From NCBI GenBank assembly GCA_037693485.1, contig CM075350.1, positions 122,076,001 through 122,140,000 on the forward strand: 64,000 nucleotides of DNA. Reading direction: 5' to 3'. The notes under the pieces were generated by a model. It was not told the DNA's origin, made no database searches, and saw nothing but the letters and a program-made list of their open reading frames with translations. Positions 12,411-22,470 of the stretch are shown piece by piece. The position numbers and the translations under genes were made by a program. Positions within the stretch are counted from its first letter, which is position 1. Every line of letters begins with the position of its first letter. The DNA comes from Kitagawia praeruptora (Eukaryota; Streptophyta; Magnoliopsida; Apiales; Apiaceae).

Positions 12411-14240
12411 ATCAGTGTGTACTAAATCTAACAAGTCTGAATCCCTAACAATATTATGAAAAGGTTTCCTTATTTGTTTAGCAGACACACATACTTGACA
12501 TTTAGAATTCTTTTCTATAGTGTGTTTTGGAATCAACTCTAAGTTCATCATATTTTTAAGAACACCAAAATTTAAGTGACCAAGTCTAGCATGCCATAAA
12601 TCAGAAGATTCAACATAATTAACAGAAGGAGTAATCTTATTAAAAGCACCCAAAACGGGCTCAGCATTTATCACAAATAAACCATTTGACAAGTAACCCT
12701 TGCCAAAGAAAGTACCAGTATGAATAAGAACTACTTTATTACATTTGAGAGAGACTTCAAAGCCATTAGCTACTAAACAACTACCACTTATTATATTTCT
12801 ACGCATGTCGGGAACATGATGCACTCTCGTCAGGGATAGAATACGTCCCGAAGGAAACTTCAGGTCCACGTTTCCTACTCCATGTACTTAAGCAGCACTT
12901 GCGTTCCCCATCGTCACTGTCAAGCTATGACTCTGTTGATAAGATACAAATAAACTAATGTCAGCACAAATATGCACATTAGCTCCAGTATCAATCAACC
13001 ATTCATTTGACAGATAAGTGGAAAATAGTACAGGGTTGTAGCTAACATACCGGTCCACGTTGGTTTCAGAAGCCAAAGCCTCACCAACAACCATGTTCGC
13101 TACAGGCCCACTTGAGGTTCCAAGCACAGCATTCGCTTGAGCTCCAGCCTCGGCTTTCTTCGCTTTCTTTGTAGGGCAGTCCTTACTCCAGTGCCCAACC
13201 TGCCCACAAGACCAACATGGTTTGTTTGCCTTTGGTTTCTTGGCCTTATCCTTGTCACTCTTAGGTTTATTACTATTACCCTTCTTAGAGACAGCCTTCC
13301 TTTTCTGTCCTACAGTAGCTACATTTACCTTCGAACTTCCATGCTCAGTTGGCATCACATGTCCCTGTTTGGACTTGTGTTGTTCTTGCACCGAGATGTC
13401 CAGCATAAGGTTGGTCCAGGTGATCTCTCCTTTCTGTCTTTTCAGGGAGAGAGAGAACTCTTCCCAAGACTTTGGGAGCTTTTCAATCACACTCATCACC
13501 TTAAACTTTTCGGGGAGGTCCATTCCAGACTCCTTCAAAGCATGCACTATCATCTCGAATTCATGCACTTGCTCAGTCATGGATTTATTGTCCACCAGCT
13601 TGAAATCAAGGAACCTAGCCACAGAATACTTTTCCAGACCTTGTGAGTCAGTATTATGTGTCTGGTCCAGCTTCTCCCATAAGAGTTTTGCGGTGTAGGC
13701 ATCAGAAGAGTACACATCAAACAATGTGTTGGTTAGAGCAGCCAGAATTGCTGCCCTAGCAACCCCATCCTTCTCACCCCACTTCGCATAACTCTTAACT
13801 GATTCAGCCTTCTCTTGATCCACAACCGGCTTCTCATATTCCACAATAGGCCATAGACCCTTTACAATCAACCACAACTTCATCCTTTTCTGCCAACGAG
13901 AAAAGCCAACGCCCCCATTGAATTTCTCTGGCAAGCCAGTTAATTCAACGGGTTGTGGAAAACTGTAAGTGGTCCAATCAATGACCCCAGCAGATGCAAC
14001 GGAACTACCACTAGCAGGAATCTCACTCTCGTTAACCATTATGCTAAATACTATATAACGAATTATCTCTTCAAGAATGTTGGAAATATTGACTACTACA
14101 GCAACATAGAGGCAGTTATATATCGTATTTAACAAGTCCAGGCCAAGCATACAATTAGCGAAACAAAACACGAAGGTAAAACACATGCAAATCAGTAACT
14201 GATAGAACAAAGGAAGATAAGAAATCATACCAGAAGCCAT
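12405..14240 (-). pseudogene. Copia gag-protease-preintegrase, truncated
   Basis: The gag probably starts at the ATG at 14039; the open frame extends upstream to 14240 through a hydrophobic stretch that is likely leader. Visible in order are a UBN2-type capsid domain, a basic Lys/Pro stretch, a CCHC knuckle CWSCGQVGHWSKDC and the aspartic protease site WLIDTGANVHIC. An in-frame TAA at 12890-12888 follows, then the same frame continues to the pre-integrase motif WHARLGHLNFG and CQVC, ending at HTDI. The tail is missing. It is non-functional as it stands. Confidence 0.9.
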
Positions 14241-14799
14241 AGCTATGCAGGTATCAAATAAGAAATAATCAGCTGAGTCACCAGGCCTTGCAAAGAAGTC
14301 CTGATTGTTCTTGAAGAGATAATTGCCTCCACTTACACTGTGTCAGGATGCTGGCAATATTCTTCCAGGATAAAACAGCTCCGAGTTAGATGGTCACAGC
14401 AACCAGAAAACTCAACTTCGACTAGCACCTCAGTCGCCAGAAAAACCTACTGGTGGAGTACAGAATATAAAGGGAGAACAGAGTGTATAGAGAGAACAGA
14501 GAATGTATGGTGTGGACAGTATGTTTTTATGTAGATAACAATCAGTAGCTTAGGTCTCTATTTATACTAGAGGCTAAACGTAACTGATGCCACCCAATTA
14601 ATATTGTAACTCCCATTCCAATTAATTAGAATGAAACGGTCGATTTAATATAATCAAAACGGCTGTAACAGCTGATTTTATATTAAATAAATCGTAACAG
14701 TTACGTTATATATATATTTATCCACATTATGACTTCCAATTAATAGAATAAACGCTCAGACTCTACTGTCAAAATCACGCAGAAGTTACTGTCAACAAG

Positions 14800-14968
14800 T
14801 CCTGACAGTACCTTTAAAGTAACTGTCAACAGTTTGAACTTGACAGTAAGTTTACTTCTTTGACAGCAACCTTGTTTCTGACAGTAAGTTTTACTTCCTT
14901 GACAGCAACCTTGTTCCCGACAGTAAGTTTTACTTCCTTGACAGCAACCTTGTTCCATGACAGCAAGT
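14800..14968. repeat. 39-bp tandem repeat in Copia LTR
   Basis: A unit of about 39 bp with the core TTGACAGCAACCTTGTT followed by GACAGTAAGTTTTACTTC recurs about three times, and shorter TGACAG-bearing fragments extend to the left. It lies in U3 of the LTR, upstream of the TATA box on the minus strand, the usual place for retroelement enhancer repeats. Confidence 0.85.
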
Positions 14969-15060
14969 TAGCTCTCGAGAGTTTACAGGACTTAACAGTC
15001 CAACTCTTGACAGCATGTTTATAATATTAAAATAAATCACTAATACATGCAATAAAATTC

Positions 15061-15196
15061 CTCGCCCAGGTCGCCTCGCGTACGCGAGACGCCGAAACAT
15101 TCGCCCAAATCGCCCTTCGACCGAGCCGACCCGAGTCGAGTCGAGACGTGGCGGGGCGGGCGGCGGCGGCGCGCACATGTGTGTGTGCGCGCGTGG
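15061..15196. other. CpG-rich block with palindrome and alternating purine-pyrimidine run
   Basis: In otherwise AT-rich surroundings this block is very GC-rich. It contains the perfect palindrome CTCGCGTACGCGAG at 15075-15088 and a 27-base strictly alternating purine-pyrimidine run at 15169-15195 (GC, CA and TG steps). It lies in U3 of the truncated Copia LTR. Confidence 0.8.
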
Positions 15197-15504
15197 AGCA
15201 CACAGTAACACCATGCACCATCATACATCTTAGTCGTTGTACACTACCCATGTGTGTGATTCTATATAAAGCCAACAACCCCCCTTATTTATTTCAATGT
15301 GGGATAAATACACATTCTCATTTCAAGCTCTTTCAAGCTACTAACTTCAACTCCATTTCTCTATGGGTTTCACTAAGAAAATTACTTAGACCCATATATG
15401 AAAATTTAAGTTCCCATATCAAGGAACAATTTCCAATCGTTAAAATCCGGAATTAACATCAAGAACATAAAAATACTTATGCTCTAAAACTCCATTTTCT
15501 AACA

Positions 15505-15729
15505 GTACTAACATTTCTTTAGTAGCTTGAAAATCTCTTTATAAGTGTTGGTAGTTGACTACTTGGTACTATGGTAGATCATTTTTTACAACAAAACATT
15601 GTTTTAAGCATAGATGATGATTACAGACACTTGTAGATGTATGATTACATAGAATTATCCCTGTAATTACCTAGATTACACCGTAGTATTATGAATACAT
15701 TTGTATGAATTTGTCCTCTAGCTCTGTGT
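15505..15729. repeat. Right copy of the 228-bp direct repeat
   Basis: It is about 99% identical to 11738-11966, lacking one 4-bp ATTA unit and differing at two bases. It follows directly on the end of the Copia LTR. To its right the sequence continues as unique AT-rich DNA, so this copy probably keeps the original right flank. Confidence 0.93.
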
Positions 15730-15895
15730 TGGTCGCATGAGTAAATATTACTCAAAATACAAAAGACTTGGCTCCTCTTAATTGTCTAACGTTTAAGCTT
15801 TGCTTTATGGAGGAAGCAACTGTATTAAGGAAGATTGGTGTTATCATTTGGATTTTGGCTTCGCTATGTATGAAACATTAGCTCCAACTCATTTA

Positions 15896-16245
15896 TAGAA
15901 CCGGTGGCTATAGTTACCATCGGTTTACAAAAACGTGGTTGTACTTTTTATTTCACATATGAGTGGCTACACTTATATTTTAAACGGCAGTTTGGTGGCT
16001 AGCCGTTAACTATACTAACGGAGTTTAAATTATTACATTTTAAACGGCATATCGGTATCTACATTTACATTTTAAACGACATTTTGGTGGTTATATTTAC
16101 ATTTTAAACGGCATTTTGACGGTCACCGTTAGTATGGTTAACGACTAGCCACCAAAATGCCGTTTAAAATGTAAGTGTAGTCATCAATATGTGAAATAGA
16201 AAGTACAGCCACGTTTTTGTAAACAGGTGATAAATATAGCCCGAC
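15896..16245. repeat. Foldback element with arms of about 130 bp
   Basis: Left-arm segments GTTTACAAAAACGTGG, ATTTTAAACGGCA and TGGTGGCTAGCCGTTAAC are repeated inverted on the right (GCCACGTTTTTGTAAAC, TGCCGTTTAAAAT, GTTAACGACTAGCCACCA). The motif ATTTTAAACGGCA also recurs several times in the middle. No open frame and no clear target duplication. Class not assigned. Confidence 0.8.
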
Positions 16246-17520
16246 TCTCATTTATACCAAGTTTACTTTTGTCTTTACATCATTATAATTTGTACCTTTT
16301 CTAAAATATTTTAAATTTCAGCTTATTATGTGCTGGTTGGCATAATTTATTAATTTTCACTCATTTTTTAACAAATTTGTACAATAAGTAGTATTGTAAT
16401 CAGTTAAATTATGTTCATGTTCCGCACTAAAAAGTAAAAAGGAGGCACATAAATTTTATCGAACTTGGTATATATATGCACAGACGTAAAACTAAGATTA
16501 TACAGACTTTAAAAACTTTAAAGCCTTAACGTGATATTGTGATTAGATATTTTAATTGATTAAAGTTTATCTCTAGCTTATCTTGAAATTTAATTTATTA
16601 AAATTAAATATTTATTGTTAGATATATATGATTATTTATTAAAAAAAACATTAAAGCATAATTAACAGTAGTAACATATTTTCAGAGAGACAATGTGCAT
16701 GTGGTGACTTTTTTCTTTTTCGACGATCCTTTTCCCAACAGTTGCCATGGACCAGCTATTTAGTCCGGGAATCAGGAATAGATCCGATGTCTTCTGTAAA
16801 TTTTGTAAGTATGTACAATGTAAAACGCGTTGGGCTCTTTCAAATAGAACTGATTTGAATATATATAAATTATTGATTACAATATAATAATAATTTAATA
16901 TTTAAGACTAAAAAATATAATTTAAAAAATATTAATATTACTACAATAAAATGTTGTTTTATAGTATTTTAAAATGAAAATATTTAAAGATTCACTTAGT
17001 TGGATTTTAAATTAAATATATATATTACATGATATTATGCATTAATGATCGTATCTAAAATAAAACATTCATTCACATTTGTATTAATGGATATACCATA
17101 ACTATTATAAATGACATTAAATTAAAATTTGAATTTATAAACAAATTTTCTCTAACTAAAAATGAGTTAAATATTAATATGAATATTATATGAACATAAA
17201 TGCGTATACATAATCCGAAAATGTAGAGTTCATGAATTAACTCCGAACATAAATATGGATATCAAATCTCTAGTAATGAGTTACGCAATAATTTATGATT
17301 TATAGATTAGAGAAAAATTTTTGTGTGTGCTAAAACTGATAAAATTAGTGTTATTATTATGGTGTAAAAGCGGGTCCGATTTAATCAATAAAGATATTAT
17401 TTGGGAATTAATTAAAATGATTAATCAGATCATTTAAAAAATATAATCAAAAAATATTATACTATATATTATACTACTTAATATATCAAACTTAATATAT
17501 TAATTTAAGAAAAATATGCA
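16246..17520. other. AT-rich intergenic DNA without recognised features
   Basis: Very AT-rich, with stops in all frames. I see no gene, LTR or inverted repeat of note. Confidence 0.6.
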
Positions 17521-17617
17521 AAGATTAATGAGAAAATGACCAAAATAACACAAAAACACACCCCAATTGCCCAAAATAACGATGTGCACGAACAGATTCC
17601 AAAATAACCACGGAGCC

Positions 17618-17693
17618 ACGCATTGGCGGTCTGCGTAGGTAGGATACGCATACTGATCATGCGCATCTGGGGTAACGCATCTCCCAGATGCGC
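17618..17693. repeat. Left array of 19-nt dyads (3 units)
   Basis: Units at 17618-17636, 17646-17664 and 17675-17693 each have a 6-nt left arm ACGCAT, a variable 7-nt centre and a 6-nt right arm close to ATGCGT. Start-to-start spacing is 28-29 nt. The first unit is a near inverted copy of the last unit on the right side, so it belongs to the terminal inverted repeat. Confidence 0.88.
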
Positions 17694-17972
17694 AATGACG
17701 TCATTTCTTCACAAACTGAACCGGAGCTCAGGCGACCAAAAATTCACCTCAAAATCGCCACCTCTCGTTCTTCACATTCCGGCCACCTCCACAAAATCTG
17801 AGGATACCAAAATCATGCCCAGACCTGTATCTACATCTTCCCATATTCAGTTGTTGAGGTTTGGCTCCGTAGGGGCGTGTACGAACAGATCTGTAAACTC
17901 GATCGGAAAAGGACCTCGTTTTAGGGCTTTTCAATCCGGCCAAAAAAACAAAAAACGACGATTATAGACTTG

Positions 17973-18682
17973 TGTTATGCTCGAATTTGGCATAAGTCCT
18001 AAACAGGCCTAATGTGCTAGAATATCAGTACATCACACATAATGGGCCTAGGAATGAAGAATGGGTCATTAAAATTCGCCATCATAGGAAGATTCATTAC
18101 ATTATTTTTGTGCAGTGGGATCGCCAGCGAGCCCTAGTGGCGGGGTCGAAGTTCATGAGGTCCAGCGTGGCCTAGAGCATGTTCACTACGAAGGCTTATG
18201 GTTAGGCCCAGCAAGGTCGCATAAGTAGGTTATCTCCATGCAGTGAGGATCGCCTCGCATGGTCAGACCCAGCGAGGTCGCATGCGAGGCCATCTAGTCA
18301 GTTTCGCCAATAAAGATAATTATAGCATTATGCTAGCCGTGGGTTCCCCTTTCATGGGTCATGAGCAGAATAAATGGGTAGAAAAACAACCCAAGAAGAT
18401 AACTAGTGGATTTGGGCCAAGCTGAGCCCATAGAAACCCTAGCCCGTCTAGATAACTTCTTCTCCAAGAGAACTACGTTGGCTTGATCCCTATAAATAGG
18501 GTACGTAGGCATCTTGTAAAGGATGAGAAACAGTTCACCACTGAATTTCAATAGACAAGAGCAGCCACAAACAATCACCAATCACCTCCGTGTTCTTCGT
18601 GTTCATAGCAAAATATCCGTATTTTGCTCCGTGATTCCAGCAAACCTCCAAAATATTGTTATACAATATTCTCCCTATAACA
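17973..18682 (+). repeat. 5' LTR of the Tat element
   Basis: It starts TGTTATGCTCGAATTTGGC and ends CTCCCTATAACA, 710 bp, with TGTTAT/ATAACA as terminal inverted repeat. Motifs of the type GCGAGGTCGCA recur within it. Confidence 0.95.
18491..18500 (+). promoter_or_regulatory. TATA box of the Tat LTR
   Basis: TATAAATAGG in a suitable position in the LTR, about 190 bp before its end. The same element is kept in the 3' LTR at 42157-42166. Promoter role is inferred from position and consensus only. Confidence 0.6.
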
Positions 18683-18700
18683 TTTGGCGCTAGAAGGAGG
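18683..18700 (+). other. Presumed primer-binding site of the Tat element
   Basis: The sequence right after the 5' LTR reads TTTGGCGCTAGAAGGAGG, the expected place for the tRNA primer-binding site. Plant gypsy elements often have TGGCGC here. I cannot name the tRNA with confidence; it is not initiator Met. Confidence 0.55.
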
Positions 18701-18724
18701 GCTAGTCGTTGATTTGGGAGAACA

Positions 18725-20615
18725 ATGACTAAATCAAACAAGAAGAGAAACGGAGATCGGGAGACCCCGGGGTCGCATAAGAAAGACATAAACGACCCCC
18801 GGAGGAATAATCTACCAGAGAGCGAGGCGCGTAAGGAGGGGATCGAGGACGAATTGGAGAAGGAGCAAACACCCCCTGTCGTCCAACAGGCGGCCTTGCC
18901 TGGCGAAGTCATGTCATTCTTGAAAGGCCTCGGTGATCAAATGATCGAGGTAAGGGCCTCGGTGGCCAAGATGGAGAAGCGACATAGTTCTAGAGGCTTA
19001 AAGAGGAATACAAGGACGGGGGATCGAACTCATCAAGTAGAGAATAGTAAGGGCCCCACCAAGAAGTTAATTGGAGACTTTGATGATGTGGTGACGGATC
19101 AGACGAACCCCGATTGGGAAGAGGAGGCAGCTACTATGGATAAGGAGGGGTCGAAGGCGAAGCCCGCCTCATCAGAAGGACGATCCGTTAGTGTCTTTGA
19201 CCGAGTTTGAAAAAAACTCAGCGAGCACGATCTCCGTCTCAAGTTGGTAAAGCTCAAAACTAACAAAGATGGAGTGTCTAAAGATAAGAGTAAGGGCTCT
19301 CATCAACCCTTATCTCCTCGAAAAGATCGTGAGCGGTCATATCGTCGCAATGACGGACCCCCCTCTCCTCGCAGAGAGCGTGATCGGTCCCATCATCGCG
19401 AGGACAGACCCCCTTTCAATCGAGAACGTGAACGATCCCAACATCGCGAGGAAGACCCTAAAAATAAGGATCGCAGGAATGACCAGGAAGAGTCTAGTGC
19501 CCCCAAAAAAGACTCAATCTCATCATGCAAGTACTGGAGGAAAGAAGGATGGAGACAAAGAGGCCAGGATTGGGGATTATAAGTTAGAAGAGTTAAAGAA
19601 GGCATTGGATGCAATGAACAACGAGAAAGGGATTTTTAGCAACATGGGCTCCTCCTCTCCCTTCACTCACGAAATTCGCACTGCCCCACTGCCCGCAGTG
19701 TTCCGTGGTCATCACTCTGACATGACCTATAATGGGGAGACTGATCCAGCTGAGTTTGTCATTCGATTCAACAATGAGATGGACGTGTATCAAGTATCAT
19801 TATTAGCGAGGTGTAGGCTGTTTGCAGCCTCGCTAAGGGGGAGTGCCCAACAATGGTTCTCGAAGTTAGGGTCCCTGGTGGTCATAGATTCATGGGAACA
19901 GCTCGTGGATATCTTCATCAAACAGTTCCAATCTTCAATGCTTTATGCACCTCCTGTGTCCACATTGGCAAACATAAAACAGAAGGAAGGAGAGACTTTA
20001 CATGATTATTTTAAGAGGTTCAATGCTGAGGTGCCTAGTGTTCGAGGTGCAAATGACGAAGCCGTGAAGAATTTCCTTATTGCCGGAGTGAAGGAAGGAA
20101 CTAAATTTTGGGAGAAACTACAGGATCAAACCCCTGGTACACTTTCAGAGTTGCACCGGGTCGCTGAGCCCTTTAAGCGCGTTGAGAAATCATTGGCAGA
20201 TCTCAAAAAGAATGCTGGGACTGGTAGCAATGGAAGTAAAAGCAAAGGGGTAAAGAGAAGGGATTCTAGAAGCCCCAGGCGAAGACAGGATCTTAGCCCG
20301 AGCCCGAAAAGACGGGATCGCGATTCCACAAGACGATCCCCACCTTGTGCTCGTCCGGCTAGAGATGAAGACAAATTTGTTCCCTTAGTGGCTTCAGTTG
20401 ATCATATCTATGCTGTCAACGCTAATAAAGGAATGTTCACAAAACCTCGTGCTATGGGTCCACAAGGAACGTGGAACACTACAAAGTATTGTGATTTTCA
20501 TGAGCAGAAGGGGCACGATACAGCGGACTGTTGGCAACTTAAAGAACAAATTGATCGTTTGATTCGAGAAGGGAAGTTAACAGAGTGGGCGGTCCGCGAA
20601 GTGAAAAAGCATTAA
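18725..20615 (+). pseudogene. Tat gag, broken
   Basis: A basic, disordered N-terminal part starts at the ATG at 18725 (MTKSNKKRNGDRETPGS) and runs to an in-frame TGA at 19208-19210. The same frame then continues through Arg/Asp/Glu-rich repeats (DRERSYRR, RERDRSHHR), and near 19520-19580 the reading shifts to another frame. That frame holds the capsid domain (PAVFRGHHSDMTYNGETDPA; RGSAQQWFSKL) and a C-terminal zinc-like motif CDFHEQKGHDTADC, ending at a TAA at 20613-20615. At least one stop and one frameshift therefore separate gag into pieces. Confidence 0.88.
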
Positions 20616-21708
20616 GAGAACTCAGGAAAATCAGGAATAGGATATCACGCTGTACCTCATGAGGGCCAAAATGCAGAGCCTCGCAAGGAGAGAGAAGAGC
20701 GAGGCAATAGCATACATGTGATCATTGGTGGGCCACATATTGGAGGAGATAGCAACAAGGCAAGGGAAAGATATGCTCGCGAGGCAAGGGAACGACCCCT
20801 CACCAATGTGCATCATTTGCAGGAACGACCCCCAAAGCTTTTCAAAGGGGAAGATACAAATATAATGTTCACTGAGGAGGATGCGAAGTGGGTACATCAT
20901 CCTCACTCTGATGCTCTAGTGGTTCGAGTTCGCATTGGTTCCCAGAATATTTACAGAGTGTTGGTGGACAATGGAAGTGCCGTGAATGTCTTGATGTATG
21001 ATGTCTACAAGAAAATGGGATACGTAGACAAAGATTTAATTCCTATAGTAGGCCACCTCTATGGATTCACTGGAGCTTCTGTTAGTGTAAAAGGACTTAT
21101 CAGGCTTCCCATCACTTTGGGGGACGAGCCCTGCATCACTACGCAGGTCGCTGATTTCATGGTCGTGGATCAACCCTCTGCTTATAATGCTATTGTGGGG
21201 CGACCCATCTTGAAAGAAATGAGGGTGATGACTTCTATCTATCACCTCTCGATGAAGTTTCCTACCCCGCAAGGCGTGGGATGTGTAAGAGGAATTCAAC
21301 ATGAGTCTCGAGAATGCTATAATCAGGCCCTTAAATCAGCAGAAAAGGGAAGAAATTATATGGAAAGCGAAGAGGATGAGAGGGCTCGTAAGTCGGCCTC
21401 GCAACCCTCAATTGGTTGCAATATAATATCTATCGAGGAGTTGCCAGAAGATTATTTTGACAACTTGGGTATACAGGTAGAGCCAGTACCAGGGGCAATT
21501 ATGATGGAGGCCTCGCAACCTGTGTTGGTTCTACAAGAAGGAATTGTTGAAGAAGCTAGCGATGAAGAGGAAAGTCTAGAGCAGGCCGCTGTGTGAGCCC
21601 AAAAAGGTAAATGGATTCGCAAGGAGACATCAACATTGGTAGATTTGCCTAATGGGATCACACGTGAAACGACAGTTGTAACCGAGTATGGAAATACGGG
21701 AGTGATCC
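20616..21708 (+). pseudogene. Tat protease region, interrupted by Copia
   Basis: The reading continues in the gag frame after the TAA and is open from 20718. The retropepsin-like site is RVLVDNGSAVNVLMYD, with N in place of the S or T of the usual DSG/DTG, common in Tat proteases. YNAIVGRPIL and the flanking sequence match the family. A TGA at 21594-21596 interrupts the downstream linker, and 37 codons later the frame meets the Copia LTR at 21709. The frame resumes correctly beyond the Copia at 34343. Confidence 0.85.
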
Positions 21709-22315
21709 TGTTAGGACGAATACACAATATATAATCAAGTAACGTATGAGTAAATAACAAGAACACACTTTTTAACTCTTAAAACTGTTTGGAATTAATA
21801 ATTCCTCTCTCAGTGATGTAAAATATCACAGAGAGCTGCTTAGGTTACAAGAATGATATTCGTTCACGATGGATACCCTTCTAGGGTTAACCTAACTGTA
21901 TTTATAAGATATACAGCTACGTACAATCGTTAATTGATTCTCCTAAAATTAAGCTATACAATTGATATCAATTACGATTGCTACACGTCTTCTAAGTCAA
22001 CTCAATCTCTTTGACAGCTATCCAATCTTCAAAGATATCGCTTCCATATTAATATTAAATTAATCTTCAAACTCTGTTGACTTGTAGACGCTCCCAGTAG
22101 ACAGACTTTAGCAAACTCTGTTCTCTCCAAGCTAACAGTGTTTGCGCTTCCATGTGTTCAGCTAACAGTGTTTACACTTTCCTCTGTCAACGTTTGCGCT
22201 TCCAGCAATCAGCGTATACTCAAACTCTGTTACAACTGCTTTCAATATCAAGTTAAACTCTCTTCACCTGTAACACTTAAACACTGACATTAAATCACAT
22301 CAATTATATCTAACA
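21709..22315 (-). repeat. 3' LTR of the nested Copia element
   Basis: On the plus strand it begins TGTTAGGACGAATACAC and ends ATATCTAACA. It contains at least six copies of the AAACACTG/AAACTCTG motif counted on both strands. Confidence 0.97.
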
Positions 22316-22334
22316 ATCTCCCCCAACTTGTTCA
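22316..22334 (-). other. Polypurine tract of the nested Copia element
   Basis: Read on the minus strand, AAGTTGGGGGAGAT lies directly before the 3' LTR. This is the standard polypurine primer site for plus-strand DNA synthesis in plant Copia elements and confirms the minus orientation. Confidence 0.9.
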
Positions 22335-22470
22335 TTAGAAAAATGTACAAGTTTACAGTAATTGATGATGTCAAAACTAACAAGCAAAAACACAGTGTTT
22401 AACATATAATCAGAGTTTAAACTTGACTTAGCAAAATTTACAGAAAATTCGAATTACTTACAAATTCTGT

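Larger units (their letters stand above)
12405..15504 (-). mobile_element. 5'-half of a Copia retroelement
   Basis: Minus-strand order is 5' LTR (15504-14341), a short leader, gag, protease and the pre-integrase zinc region, then an abrupt end at about 12405, just before the integrase catalytic core would begin. RT, RNase H and the 3' LTR are absent. The broken end meets a hAT remnant, so truncation, not solo-LTR formation, explains the structure. I saw no initiator-Met primer-binding motif next to the LTR. Confidence 0.85.
14341..15504 (-). repeat. 5' LTR of the truncated Copia element
   Basis: Read on the minus strand the block starts TGTTAGAAAATGG and ends CATCCTGACA, giving TG...CA ends with an imperfect TGTTAG/CTGACA inverted repeat. 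A TATAAATAG box on the minus strand lies at 14559-14567, about 220 bp before the LTR end, which fits a U3-R-U5 layout. The 14341 limit is inferred; 15504 is sharper because the 228-bp direct repeat begins at the next base. Confidence 0.7.

Noticed and set aside
13137..13698. Plus-strand open frames of 158-169 codons
   Set aside because: They are antisense shadows of the Copia gag frame, with no domain.
17618..17693. CRISPR-like array because of regular spacing
   Set aside because: Units are short dyads in a plant transposon, spacers are about 10 nt, and no cas genes exist here.
17623..17967. 114-codon frame within the Mutator-like element, possible captured gene
   Set aside because: Starts in the dyad array, has no recognised family and no splice partners; not enough to call a Pack-MULE.
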